Shown here: piece after piece, positions 27,229-35,410 of the stretch
How positions within the stretch are numbered: position 1 is the first letter of the stretch
Layout: every line of letters begins with the position of its first letter
Assembly (NCBI GenBank): GCA_033344875.1
Contig: JAWPMO010000001.1
Span: 558,001 to 622,000, forward strand
Source of the DNA: Ilumatobacteraceae bacterium
GTDB lineage: Bacteria; Actinomycetota; Acidimicrobiia; Acidimicrobiales; Ilumatobacteraceae
DNA: 64,000 bases
Direction: 5' to 3'
Notes under the pieces: model-generated
Databases searched by the model: none
Told to the model about the DNA's origin: nothing
Seen by the model: the letters and a program-made list of their open reading frames with translations, nothing else
Program-made: the position numbers and the translations under genes

Positions 27229-29862
27229 ATGAGTAGCGGCCTGACCAGCGATATCACCGCGGATCGACTCCGCCAGTCGTTCATCGATTTTTTCGCTGCC
27301 AAGGACCACACCCCGGTCCCGTCGGCCAGCCTGATCCCGCACGACCCGACCGTCATGTTCACCGTGGCGGGCATGGTGCCGTTCAAGCCGTACTTCGTCG
27401 GCGACGAGGTGCCGCCGTACGCCCGTGCCGTCAGCTCGCAGAAGTGCGCCCGCGCCGGCGGCAAGCACAACGACCTCGACGACGTCGGCCGCACGAAGCG
27501 ACATCTCGTGTTCTTCGAGATGATGGGCAACTTCAGCTTCGGCGACTACTTCAAGGAGCAGATCATCCCGTGGAGCTGGGAGCTGGCCACCGCCGGCCGC
27601 GAGAGCGGCGGCTGGGGTATGGACGGCGATCGGCTCTGGATCACGGTGCACGAGAGCGACGACGAGGCCGAAGCGATCTGGCACGAGCAGGTCGGCGTCC
27701 CGATGAGCCGCATCCAGCGGCTCGGCGACAAGGACAACTTCTGGCAGATGGGCGACACCGGCCCCTGTGGGCCGTGCTCCGAGATCCACATCGATCGCGG
27801 CCCCGAGTTCGGTCCCGACGGCGGTCCGCTCGGCGATCCGGCCGGCGACCGGTTCATGGAGTTCTGGAACCTGGTGTTCATGCAGTACAACCAGGCCCCC
27901 GACGGCAGTCGCACGCCGCTGCCCAGGCCGTCGGTCGACACCGGTGCCGGCCTCGAGCGCATCCTCGCGTTGCTGCAGGGCGTCGACTCGGTCTGGGAGA
28001 CCGACCTGATGGCGCCGCTCGTCGAGACCGCCGAGTCCGTCACCGGCAAGCACTGCATCAGCGGCGACTACGACGACCGCGACAGCTTTGCGATGCGGGT
28101 GCTCGCGGAGCACGCCCGGTCGTCGACGATGCTCGTCAGCGACGGTGTCTTCCCGTCCAACGAGGGTCGCGGCTACGTGTTGCGGCGCATCATCCGGCGA
28201 GCGGTGCGCTACGCGTTCCTGCTCGGCACCGAACAGCTCGTCATGCCGCGGCTCGTCGAAACGGCGATCTACGTCATGGGCAACGCCTACCCCGACGTCG
28301 TGAAGAACCGCGACTTCCTGCTCGGTGTGCTGACACGTGAGGAGGAGCGCTTCCGCCACACGCTCAAGACCGGACTGTCGATCCTCGACGACGAACTCGA
28401 GTCGGGCGAGAGCCTCACCGGCTCGACCGCGTTCCTGCTGCACGACACCTACGGCTTCCCGCTCGAACTGACACAGGAGATCGCCGGCGAACGCGAGATC
28501 GAGGTCGATCTCGCCGGGTTCCAGGCCGAGATGACCGAGCAGCGCGAGCGGGCCAAGTCGGCCCGCAAAGACGCGTCGGCCGACGACGGGCGGCTCGAGG
28601 GCTACCGCGAGGTCGTCGAGCAGTTCGGCACCACCGAGTTCGTCGGGCACGCCGACGACGAGTCGCAGAGCCGCGTGCTCGCGGTGCTGCCGGCCGGGCA
28701 CGACGACGACGGCAACGAGTTGGTCGAGATCTTCCTCGACCGCACGCCGTTCTACGCCGAGTCGGGTGGCCAGGTCGGCGACACCGGCACGATCACGACC
28801 GACACCGGTTCGGCACGGGTGAGCGACACCACGTTCGCCCTGCCCAATCTCCGCCGCCACACGGCGGTGGTCACCGCGGGCACGATCATCGGTGGTCAGG
28901 AGGCCACGGCAGCGATCGACGCCGATCGCCGCAACGCGATCCGCCGGAACCACACCGGTACCCATCTGCTCCACTGGGCGCTGCGCCGCGTGTTGGGCGA
29001 CCACGTCAAGCAGGCCGGCTCGCACGTCGACGACGAACGCCTCCGCTTCGACTTCTCGCACTACGACGCGGTGACCGCCGACGAGATCGAGGAGATCGAG
29101 CGTCTGGTCAACGAGGAGACGCTGCGCAACGAGCGGGCCCGCATCTTCGAGACCACCAAGGAAGAGGCCGAGGCGATGGGCGCCATCGCCTTCTTCGGCG
29201 ACAAGTACGGCGACATCGTGCGCGTCCTCGAGGCCGGTCCGTCGATCGAGCTCTGCGGCGGCACCCACGTCAGGGCCACCGGCGACATCGGCACCGTCAA
29301 GGTCACGAGCGAGTCGTCGATCGGCTCCAACCTGCGTCGCATCGAGGCGATCACGGGGGCTGCGTCGGTGGCGATGCTCCAGCGCGACGAGCGTCAGCTC
29401 TCCCGGATCGGCGACCTGGTCGGCACGACCGGCGACGTCGTCGAGGGCGTGCAGCGCAAGCTCGACGAGGTCAAGGCGCTGCACGCCGAACTCAAGCAGA
29501 TGCGGGCGCAGTTGGCGACCGGTCGGGCGAGCGAGATCGCCGGCGACGCCACCGACGGCGTGGTCGTCGCCCGGATCGACGGTGTCGACCCCGGTGATCT
29601 GCGCGACCTGGCGATCGCCGTGCGTCAGCAGGCGGGGATCCGCCGTGTCGTGCTGATGGGAGAGACCGCGAGCGGCGGAGTCAGCCTCGTCGCCGCCGTA
29701 CAGCCCGACGAAGGGATCCCGGCCGCCGACCTGATCAAGACCGCCGCTCGGGCGGTCGGCGGTGGCGGTGGCGGCAAGGGCGACATCGCGACCGCGGGTG
29801 GCAAAGATCCGTCCGGCCTCGACGAGGCGATGCGGATCGCGCAGGAGGCCGCACGCGGCTGA
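27229..29862 (+). CDS. alaS: Alanine-tRNA ligase
   Basis: Charges tRNA-Ala and clears mischarged Ser and Gly. 877 residues, full length. The class II catalytic core starts with RQSFIDFFAAKDHTPVPSASLIP; GDTGPCGPCSEIHID and LVFMQYN lie in the core. The editing domain has the metal motif HTGTH (H575, H579) and CGGTH (C676, H680). The C-terminal DHHA1-type oligomerisation domain ends in GGGGGGKGDIATAGGKD. The stop overlaps the ruvX ATG by one base, so ruvX is translated from the same mRNA. This alaS-ruvX-mltG-aroE order is common in Actinobacteria. Confidence 0.96.
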   Translation: MSSGLTSDITADRLRQSFIDFFAAKDHTPVPSASLIPHDPTVMFTVAGMVPFKPYFVGDEVPPYARAVSSQKCARAGGKHNDLDDVGRTKRHLVFFEMMGNFSFGDYFKEQIIPWSWELATAGRESGGWGMDGDRLWITVHESDDEAEAIWHEQVGVPMSRIQRLGDKDNFWQMGDTGPCGPCSEIHIDRGPEFGPDGGPLGDPAGDRFMEFWNLVFMQYNQAPDGSRTPLPRPSVDTGAGLERILALLQGVDSVWETDLMAPLVETAESVTGKHCISGDYDDRDSFAMRVLAEHARSSTMLVSDGVFPSNEGRGYVLRRIIRRAVRYAFLLGTEQLVMPRLVETAIYVMGNAYPDVVKNRDFLLGVLTREEERFRHTLKTGLSILDDELESGESLTGSTAFLLHDTYGFPLELTQEIAGEREIEVDLAGFQAEMTEQRERAKSARKDASADDGRLEGYREVVEQFGTTEFVGHADDESQSRVLAVLPAGHDDDGNELVEIFLDRTPFYAESGGQVGDTGTITTDTGSARVSDTTFALPNLRRHTAVVTAGTIIGGQEATAAIDADRRNAIRRNHTGTHLLHWALRRVLGDHVKQAGSHVDDERLRFDFSHYDAVTADEIEEIERLVNEETLRNERARIFETTKEEAEAMGAIAFFGDKYGDIVRVLEAGPSIELCGGTHVRATGDIGTVKVTSESSIGSNLRRIEAITGAASVAMLQRDERQLSRIGDLVGTTGDVVEGVQRKLDEVKALHAELKQMRAQLATGRASEIAGDATDGVVVARIDGVDPGDLRDLAIAVRQQAGIRRVVLMGETASGGVSLVAAVQPDEGIPAADLIKTAARAVGGGGGGKGDIATAGGKDPSGLDEAMRIAQEAARG

Positions 29863-30395
29863 TGAGCACATCGTCGCCCGGTGCGAGCGAGGGAGCGTCA
29901 TCGAGCGAGCTGGCTGCGGCCTCCGTGGCCGGGGAACGGCGTGATCGTATTCGGGCGTTGGGCATCGACCCGGGCTCGAAGCGGATCGGTGTCGCCGTCA
30001 GCGATCTGTCCGGCTCGATCGCTTCGCCGTTGGTCGTCATCCAGCGCAGCAAGTCGAAGCAGCACGACCTCGGCGAGATCGCCAGGCTCGCTCGCGACGA
30101 AGAGGCCGACGTGATCGTCTACGGCCTGCCGCTCAACATGGACGGCTCGATGAGCAAGGCGGCCAAGACTGCCACCTACGAGGCGAAACAGCTGGCTACG
30201 TTGGTCGACGTGCCGGTCGAGATGCATGACGAGCGCCTGACCACCGTGTCGGCCGATCGGAGCATGCTCGACGCGGGGATGAACGCCCAGCAGCGCCGTC
30301 AGGTCGTCGACAAGGTCGCCGCGGCGATCATGCTGCAGTCGTGGCTCGACGCCCGCGCGATCCGTCTCGCTCGCGAGGATCGGCCACAGCCATGA
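29862..30395 (+). CDS. ruvX: Putative pre-16S rRNA nuclease / Holliday junction resolvase-like (YqgF/RuvX)
   Basis: 177 residues. The RNase H-like fold begins at about 30: RALGIDPGSKRIGVAVSD with the first acid Asp36. The YGLPLNMDGS motif, VEMHDERLTT with the second acid, and the final VDKVAAAIMLQSWLD with the third acid match YqgF. The first 28 residues are a Ser/Ala-rich extension. Family members process the 5' end of 16S rRNA in E. coli. Confidence 0.9.
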   Translation: MSTSSPGASEGASSSELAAASVAGERRDRIRALGIDPGSKRIGVAVSDLSGSIASPLVVIQRSKSKQHDLGEIARLARDEEADVIVYGLPLNMDGSMSKAAKTATYEAKQLATLVDVPVEMHDERLTTVSADRSMLDAGMNAQQRRQVVDKVAAAIMLQSWLDARAIRLAREDRPQP

Positions 30396-30415
30396 GCCGT
30401 CCGACCCTCCGCCAC

Positions 30416-30446
30416 CGAACGGAGCGAACCGGGTTCGCTCCGTTCG
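30416..30446. terminator. Terminator-like hairpin between ruvX and mltG
   Basis: A 13-bp perfect stem (30416-30428 with 30434-30446) around CCGGG. No T-tract follows. It may reduce read-through from alaS-ruvX or act as a processing site; mltG begins only 14 nt later. Confidence 0.55.
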
Positions 30447-30459
30447 CCCGAGCCCGTGG

Positions 30460-31674
30460 GTGTCGGTGGTGGCCGTGAGCCTGATCGAGGAGGAGGAGCC
30501 GAACCTCGACCGCCGTCGGTCCGACTGGGCGCTCGACGAGTGGGACGAGGTCGCCGAGGTTCCGCTGGTCGAACCACTGCGGCAGCAGACCCGCATCGTC
30601 AAGTGGGTCGTGTGGATCGCATTCGCGCTCGTCGTGATGTTGATCATCGTGGCCGGCTACGTCGGCTGGTGGTATCTGGGCCAGACCCGTCCCGACACCG
30701 AACCGGGCGATGCGGTGGCGTTCACGGTGCTCGAGACCGACACCCTCGACTCGCTGACCACTCGACTCGTCGACGAAGGGTTCGTCGTCGACGAATCCGT
30801 GTTCAAGTGGTACGTCGAACAGAAGGGCGGCCTCGAACTGACGCCCGGCTTCTACCAGTTGCCGTCCGGGGCGCACATGGGCGACGTGCTCGCCCGGTTG
30901 CGCACGCCGCCTGGTCAGACCTACTTCCGGGTGACGTTCCCCGAGGGGTTCACGCTCGAACAGATGGCCGAACGGCTCGACGAGGCGTCGCCACGGCTCG
31001 ACGCCGAGGCGTTCCTCGCCACCGCCGAGGGCGGCGGGCTGCCCGTGCCGTTCGACCGGCCGCCGGGCGTCACCACCCTCGAAGGGTTGCTGTTCCCCGA
31101 CACGTACCAGGTGTCGAACGCGGACAACGAGGCCCAGGTCGTCGACCGCATGATCAAGATCATGGAGCGGGTCGCCGCTCAGGAGGATCTCGAGGCTCGG
31201 GCGGCCGAACTCGGCCGTACCCCGTACGAGATCCTGATCATCGCGTCGATGATCGAGAAGGAAGCGAAGCTCGACGAGGATCGCGCCAAGATCGCCAGGG
31301 TCATCTACAACCGTCTGTTCATCGACATGAACCTCGAGATCGACGCCGCGGTGCGGTACGGCGCCCCCGACGGTGTCACCGAGTTCTCCGAGATGCGCCA
31401 GATCCCCGGCCCGTACAACACGTACCTCAACGGCGGGCTGCCGCCCACGCCGATCGCCAATCCCGGCCGGGCGTCGATCCGGGCTGCGCTCAACCCCGCG
31501 CCCAATCCGCCGCCCGGCGATCCGGTGTGCCAGGTGCTCGACGACCCGACGCAGGGCTGCATCTACCTGTTCTACGTGCTGATCAACGAGGAGGGCGGCC
31601 ACGCGTTCGCCGTCACCGGCGAACAGCACCAGGCCAACGTGAACCGCGCCGCCGACCTCGGGCTGCTCGACTGA
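30460..31674 (+). CDS. mltG: Endolytic murein transglycosylase MltG
   Basis: Cuts nascent peptidoglycan strands to set glycan length. 404 residues: an acidic cytoplasmic N-terminus, one transmembrane helix (about 47-70), a LysM-like segment (about 85-150, FTVLETDTLDSLTTRL), and the YceG catalytic domain with FPEGFTLEQMAERL and IIASMIEKEAK, where Glu266 is the catalytic acid. LEGLLFPDTYQ and YNTYLNGGLPPTPIANPG are family marks. It overlaps aroE by one base (TGATG). The GTG start was chosen for the first complete frame after the hairpin. Confidence 0.92.
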   Translation: MSVVAVSLIEEEEPNLDRRRSDWALDEWDEVAEVPLVEPLRQQTRIVKWVVWIAFALVVMLIIVAGYVGWWYLGQTRPDTEPGDAVAFTVLETDTLDSLTTRLVDEGFVVDESVFKWYVEQKGGLELTPGFYQLPSGAHMGDVLARLRTPPGQTYFRVTFPEGFTLEQMAERLDEASPRLDAEAFLATAEGGGLPVPFDRPPGVTTLEGLLFPDTYQVSNADNEAQVVDRMIKIMERVAAQEDLEARAAELGRTPYEILIIASMIEKEAKLDEDRAKIARVIYNRLFIDMNLEIDAAVRYGAPDGVTEFSEMRQIPGPYNTYLNGGLPPTPIANPGRASIRAALNPAPNPPPGDPVCQVLDDPTQGCIYLFYVLINEEGGHAFAVTGEQHQANVNRAADLGLLD

Positions 31675-32486
31675 TGACACGCCTCGCCGCCGTGATCGGC
31701 TCGCCGGTCCGGCACTCGTTGTCACCGGCGATGCACAATGCCGTGTTCGAAGCGACCGGTCTCGACTGGCGGTTCACCCGGTTCGACATCGTCGAGGGCG
31801 GGGTTCCGGCGGCGCTCGCGGCGATGCCGGTCCTCGACATCGGCGGGTACGCGGTCACGATGCCCCACAAGGAGGCGGTCGCCGCTGCGGTCGACGAGAT
31901 CGACCCCGCTGCACAGGCGCTGAACTCGGTCAACACCGTGGTGCTGCGCCCCGACGGATCGACCTATGGCGCGAGCACCGACGGAATCGGGTTGGTCGCC
32001 TGGGTCGGGGCCTCGGGGGTCGAGGTACAGGACCAGTCGATCGTGGTGCTCGGTGCCGGCGGCGCTGCCCGCCCGATCATCGATGCGTTCGGCCGCGCCG
32101 GTGCGGCCGAGATCATCGTCGTCAACCGGACGCGGCGCTCCGCCGAACAAGCCGCAGAACTCTCGCCGGTGGCCCGGGTCGGCGGCGTCGACTCGATTCC
32201 CCACGCCGGGCTCGTCGTCAACGCGACCTCCGTGGGGATGGGGACCGACGACTGCCCGATCGATCCGGCGCTGTTGCACGACGGCCACGCCGTCGCCGAC
32301 ATCGTCTACCACCCGCTCGACACAGCGCTGCTGCGGGCTGCCAGAAGCGTCGGCGCACGGGCGATCGACGGACTCGGCATGCTCGTGTACCAGGCGGTCG
32401 AGCAGGAGGAACTGTGGACCGGGTTCCGTCCCGACCCGACGCTCATGCGCTCCGCCGCCGAGCGGGCGTTGTCGAACTCCCGTTGA
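31674..32486 (+). CDS. aroE: Shikimate dehydrogenase
   Basis: Reduces 3-dehydroshikimate to shikimate with NADPH, in the chorismate pathway. 270 residues from the ATG overlapping the mltG stop. The substrate site is GSPVRHSLSPAMHN, followed by VTMPHKE with the catalytic Lys and ALNSVNTVV. The Rossmann motif is GAGGAARP and NRTRRSAEQ binds NADP. ATSVGMG and DGLGMLVYQA complete the family pattern. Confidence 0.94.
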   Translation: MTRLAAVIGSPVRHSLSPAMHNAVFEATGLDWRFTRFDIVEGGVPAALAAMPVLDIGGYAVTMPHKEAVAAAVDEIDPAAQALNSVNTVVLRPDGSTYGASTDGIGLVAWVGASGVEVQDQSIVVLGAGGAARPIIDAFGRAGAAEIIVVNRTRRSAEQAAELSPVARVGGVDSIPHAGLVVNATSVGMGTDDCPIDPALLHDGHAVADIVYHPLDTALLRAARSVGARAIDGLGMLVYQAVEQEELWTGFRPDPTLMRSAAERALSNSR

Positions 32487-32533
32487 GCACGGGTCGGTGG
32501 TCAACCGCCGTTCGATCGGACGGGGCACCGGGA

Positions 32534-32539
32534 TAGCCT
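32534..32539 (+). promoter_or_regulatory. -10 hexamer TAGCCT of aroC
   Basis: TAGCCT ends 7 nt before the aroC ATG, within the 60-bp gap after aroE, so aroC-aroB has a promoter of its own. Confidence 0.5.
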
Positions 32540-32546
32540 CGCTCGA

Positions 32547-33710
32547 ATGCTTCGTTTCCTGACCGCCGGTGAGTCCCATGGACAGGCGCTCGTCGCCGTG
32601 GTGGAGGGTTTGCCGGCCGGTTTGGAGATCACCGTCGAGGAGATCCAGTCCGAGATGGCCCGCCGCCGGCTCGGCTACGGCCGCGGCCCCCGTCAGAAGT
32701 TCGAGCAGGACGAACTCACGCTGATCGGCGGCGTTCGCCATGGTCGCACGCTCGGTTCGCCGGTCGTGATCGAGATCAAGAACTCCGAATGGTTCCGCAG
32801 CGACAAGTGGCACGAGGAGATGTCGCCGGCACCGGGCGAGACCAAGGATCCCCTCACGCAGGTGCGTCCCGGCCACGCCGACCTGGCGGGGATGCAGAAG
32901 TACGGCTTCACCGATGCCCGTGACGTGCTGGAACGCGCGTCGGCCCGCGAGACCGCCGCTCGCGTGGCCGCCGGTTCGCTCGCCAAGAAGCTGCTGTCGC
33001 ACCTCGGCGTCGAGATCATCTCGCACGTGATCCAGATGGGCGATGCCCGCGTCGCAGCCGATGCTGCCCGTCCGACGCCGGCCGACCTGGCCGCCGTCGA
33101 CGCCTCCGAAGTTCGCTGCTTCGACGCCGACGGCACCGAGCGCATGGTGGCAGCGATCAAAGCGGCGGCCAAGCAGGGCGACTCGCTCGGCGGCATCGTC
33201 GAGGTGCTCGGGTTCGGTGTCCCGGTCGGGCTCGGCTCGCACGTGCACTGGGACCGCAAGCTCGACGCGATGCTCGCGCAGGCCCTGATGTCGATCCAGG
33301 CGGTCAAGGGTGTCGAGATCGGCGACGGGTTCGAGGTCGCCGGACGTCTCGGTAGCGAGGCCCACGACGCGATCCGCTGGGATTCCGAGCACGAGCGGTA
33401 CGCCCGCCTGAGCACGCTGGCCGGCGGGCTCGAGGGTGGCATGACCAACGGTGAACTGGTCGTGGCCCGGGCGGCGATGAAGCCGCTGGCCACGCTCAAC
33501 CGGCCGACGCTCGAAACCGTCGACACCGAGACCAAGGAATCGGGTGTGTCGTTCAAGGAGCGCACCGACGTCACCGCGGTCCCGGCGATGGGTGTGGTCG
33601 CCGAGACGATGGTCGCGCTGATGCTCGCCCAAGAGGCGCAACGCAAGTTCGGCGGCGATTCGGTCGACGAGTTCGTCCGCAACGCCGACGCATTCCGACG
33701 TTCTCTCTGA
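32547..33710 (+). CDS. aroC: Chorismate synthase
   Basis: FMN-dependent elimination of phosphate from EPSP to give chorismate. 387 residues. GESHGQALVAVVEGLPAGL at the N-terminus, RPGHADLAGMQKYGFTDARDVLERASARETAARVAAG, and the C-terminal PLATLNRPTLETVDTETKE, TAVPAMGVVAETMVALMLA are all family signatures. It is followed 22 bp later by aroB. No aroK lies between, unlike many actinobacterial clusters. Confidence 0.96.
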   Translation: MLRFLTAGESHGQALVAVVEGLPAGLEITVEEIQSEMARRRLGYGRGPRQKFEQDELTLIGGVRHGRTLGSPVVIEIKNSEWFRSDKWHEEMSPAPGETKDPLTQVRPGHADLAGMQKYGFTDARDVLERASARETAARVAAGSLAKKLLSHLGVEIISHVIQMGDARVAADAARPTPADLAAVDASEVRCFDADGTERMVAAIKAAAKQGDSLGGIVEVLGFGVPVGLGSHVHWDRKLDAMLAQALMSIQAVKGVEIGDGFEVAGRLGSEAHDAIRWDSEHERYARLSTLAGGLEGGMTNGELVVARAAMKPLATLNRPTLETVDTETKESGVSFKERTDVTAVPAMGVVAETMVALMLAQEAQRKFGGDSVDEFVRNADAFRRSL

Positions 33711-33732
33711 CCCGAACTGGCAGACTCGGGAG

Positions 33733-34746
33733 ATGAGTGGACTCCGCCGGATCACGGTGCCGTTGGCCGAACGTTCGTACGACGTGTTGGTGGGGCACGG
33801 AGCCGCCGAGTTCCTCGGCACGCTGATCCCGGCCTCGGCCAAGCGGGCGGCGGTCGTCACCCAGCCGGGACTGCCGCTCGAGATCGAGGCCAGCATCGCC
33901 CACGAGCGGTTCGAGATCGGTCGTGGCGAGCAGCACAAGTCGCTCGAGACCGTCGGCGAGCTCTGCCGAGGGTTCGCACGCATGGGCCTGACCCGCAACG
34001 ACGTCGTGATCGGCGTGGGCGGCGGGATGGTCACCGATGTGGCCGGCTTCGCCGCTGCGAGCTATCACCGCGGTGTTCCCGTGGTGCACGTCGCCACCAC
34101 GCTGCTCGGCATGGTCGACGCGGCGATCGGTGGCAAGACCGGGGTCAACCTGCCGGAGGGCAAGAACCTGGTCGGAGCGTTCTGGCAGCCATCGGGTGTC
34201 GTGTGCGACCTCGATGCCCTCGAGACGCTGCCGGCACGCGAACTGCGGTGTGGCTACGGCGAGATGGCCAAGTACCACTTCCTGACCGGGGACGATCTGC
34301 TGAAGATGGAACTCGCCGACCGGGTGGCACGATGCGTCGAGATCAAGTCCGACGTCGTGGCGTCCGACGAGCGCGAAGGCGGCCGCCGTGCCCTGCTCAA
34401 TTACGGCCACACCCTCGCCCACGCGCTGGAGATCGCGACCGAGCACCGGCTGGCCCACGGCGAGGCGGTGGCGATCGGGTTGATCTTCGCGGCCCATCTC
34501 TCCGAGGTCATGGGGCGGATCCCACTGGAGCGGATCGACGAACACTTCGCGGTCGTGGGGAGGGAGTACGGCCTCGGTACCGACATCCCGGCGGGTCTCG
34601 ACCCGCGCCAACTGCTCGAACTGATGCGGCGCGACAAGAAGGCCGTCGCCGGGCTGACGTTCGTGCTCGACGGTCCCGACGGGGTCGAGGTCGTGTCGGA
34701 CGTCCCCGACGAGCCGGTGCTCGACGCGCTCGACCGCATGGTCTGA
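33733..34746 (+). CDS. aroB: 3-dehydroquinate synthase
   Basis: Converts DAHP to 3-dehydroquinate using NAD and a divalent metal. 337 residues, slightly short. GVGGGMVTDVAGFAAASYHRGVPVVHVATTLLGMVDAAIGGKTGVN is the NAD and substrate core (listed in pieces from about residue 95); CGYGEMAKY gives the metal Glu, and NYGHTLAHALE plus HGEAVAIG give the metal histidines. Confidence 0.94.
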   Translation: MSGLRRITVPLAERSYDVLVGHGAAEFLGTLIPASAKRAAVVTQPGLPLEIEASIAHERFEIGRGEQHKSLETVGELCRGFARMGLTRNDVVIGVGGGMVTDVAGFAAASYHRGVPVVHVATTLLGMVDAAIGGKTGVNLPEGKNLVGAFWQPSGVVCDLDALETLPARELRCGYGEMAKYHFLTGDDLLKMELADRVARCVEIKSDVVASDEREGGRRALLNYGHTLAHALEIATEHRLAHGEAVAIGLIFAAHLSEVMGRIPLERIDEHFAVVGREYGLGTDIPAGLDPRQLLELMRRDKKAVAGLTFVLDGPDGVEVVSDVPDEPVLDALDRMV

Positions 34747-34752
34747 GACCTC

Positions 34753-35316
34753 GTGGGTGCCACCCGACTCGTCACCGAACGCCTCGTGCTGCGCGGCTGG
34801 CGCGAGTCGGACCGGGCGGCCTTCCACGCGATGAACTCGGATCCGCAGGTGATGGCGACGATCGGTCCGGTCATGACGAGAGCGCAGTCCGATGCGTTCA
34901 TGAACCGTGTCACCCACCACTTCGACGAACACGGCTTCGGCCTGTGGTGCGTCGAGTTCGACGGTGTGGCCGTCGGCTTCACCGGGTTCATGGTGCCCTG
35001 GTTCCGCGAGGGCGTCGAGATCGGGTGGCGGATCCGCAGCGGATACTGGGGTCGTGGCCTCGCTCCGGAGGCAGCGGCGGAGTGCCTGCGACACGGTTTC
35101 GACGATCTCGGATTCGACGAGATCATCTCGTTCACGGCGGTCGGCAACACCAGATCCCGTCGGGTGATGGACAAGATCGGCATGGAGCGAGACCCGACGG
35201 GCGACTTCGACCATCCCGGCGTTCCCGAGGACAGCCCGCTGCGCCGGCACGTGCTGTACCTGCTCCGGCGGCCCGGCCGAGCCACGGCTGCCGACGCGGT
35301 CCGAACCGATCGTTGA
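34753..35316 (+). CDS. GNAT-family N-acetyltransferase (RimJ/RimL-like)
   Basis: 187 residues from the GTG at 34753. LVTERLVLRGWRESD at the start and WRIRSGYWGRGLAPEAAAE with the acetyl-CoA-binding Q/RxxG-type loop match RimJ/RimL-type acetyltransferases; AVGNTRSRRVMDKIGM is the final helix. The acceptor (protein N-terminus or small amine) is unknown. It begins 6 bp after aroB and may be read from the same mRNA. Confidence 0.85.
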   Translation: MGATRLVTERLVLRGWRESDRAAFHAMNSDPQVMATIGPVMTRAQSDAFMNRVTHHFDEHGFGLWCVEFDGVAVGFTGFMVPWFREGVEIGWRIRSGYWGRGLAPEAAAECLRHGFDDLGFDEIISFTAVGNTRSRRVMDKIGMERDPTGDFDHPGVPEDSPLRRHVLYLLRRPGRATAADAVRTDR

Positions 35317-35410
35317 GAACAGCCACGTTTGACATCCGGGTGGTCGGGTAAACACCGCCGGACCACATGGACACCGAACACGGTGCGACCACACACCGAA
35401 AAGGCGGCAG

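Noticed and set aside
27001-29901. Very long open frame antisense to alaS (966 codons)
   Set aside because: It mirrors the codon-position bias of alaS, has no domain similarity by eye and is rich in Arg, Asp and His as expected of a shadow frame in GC-rich DNA.
35334-35359. TTGACA...TAAACA promoter before the sugar transferase
   Set aside because: The spacer is only about 14 bp, too short for a normal sigma-70-type promoter.
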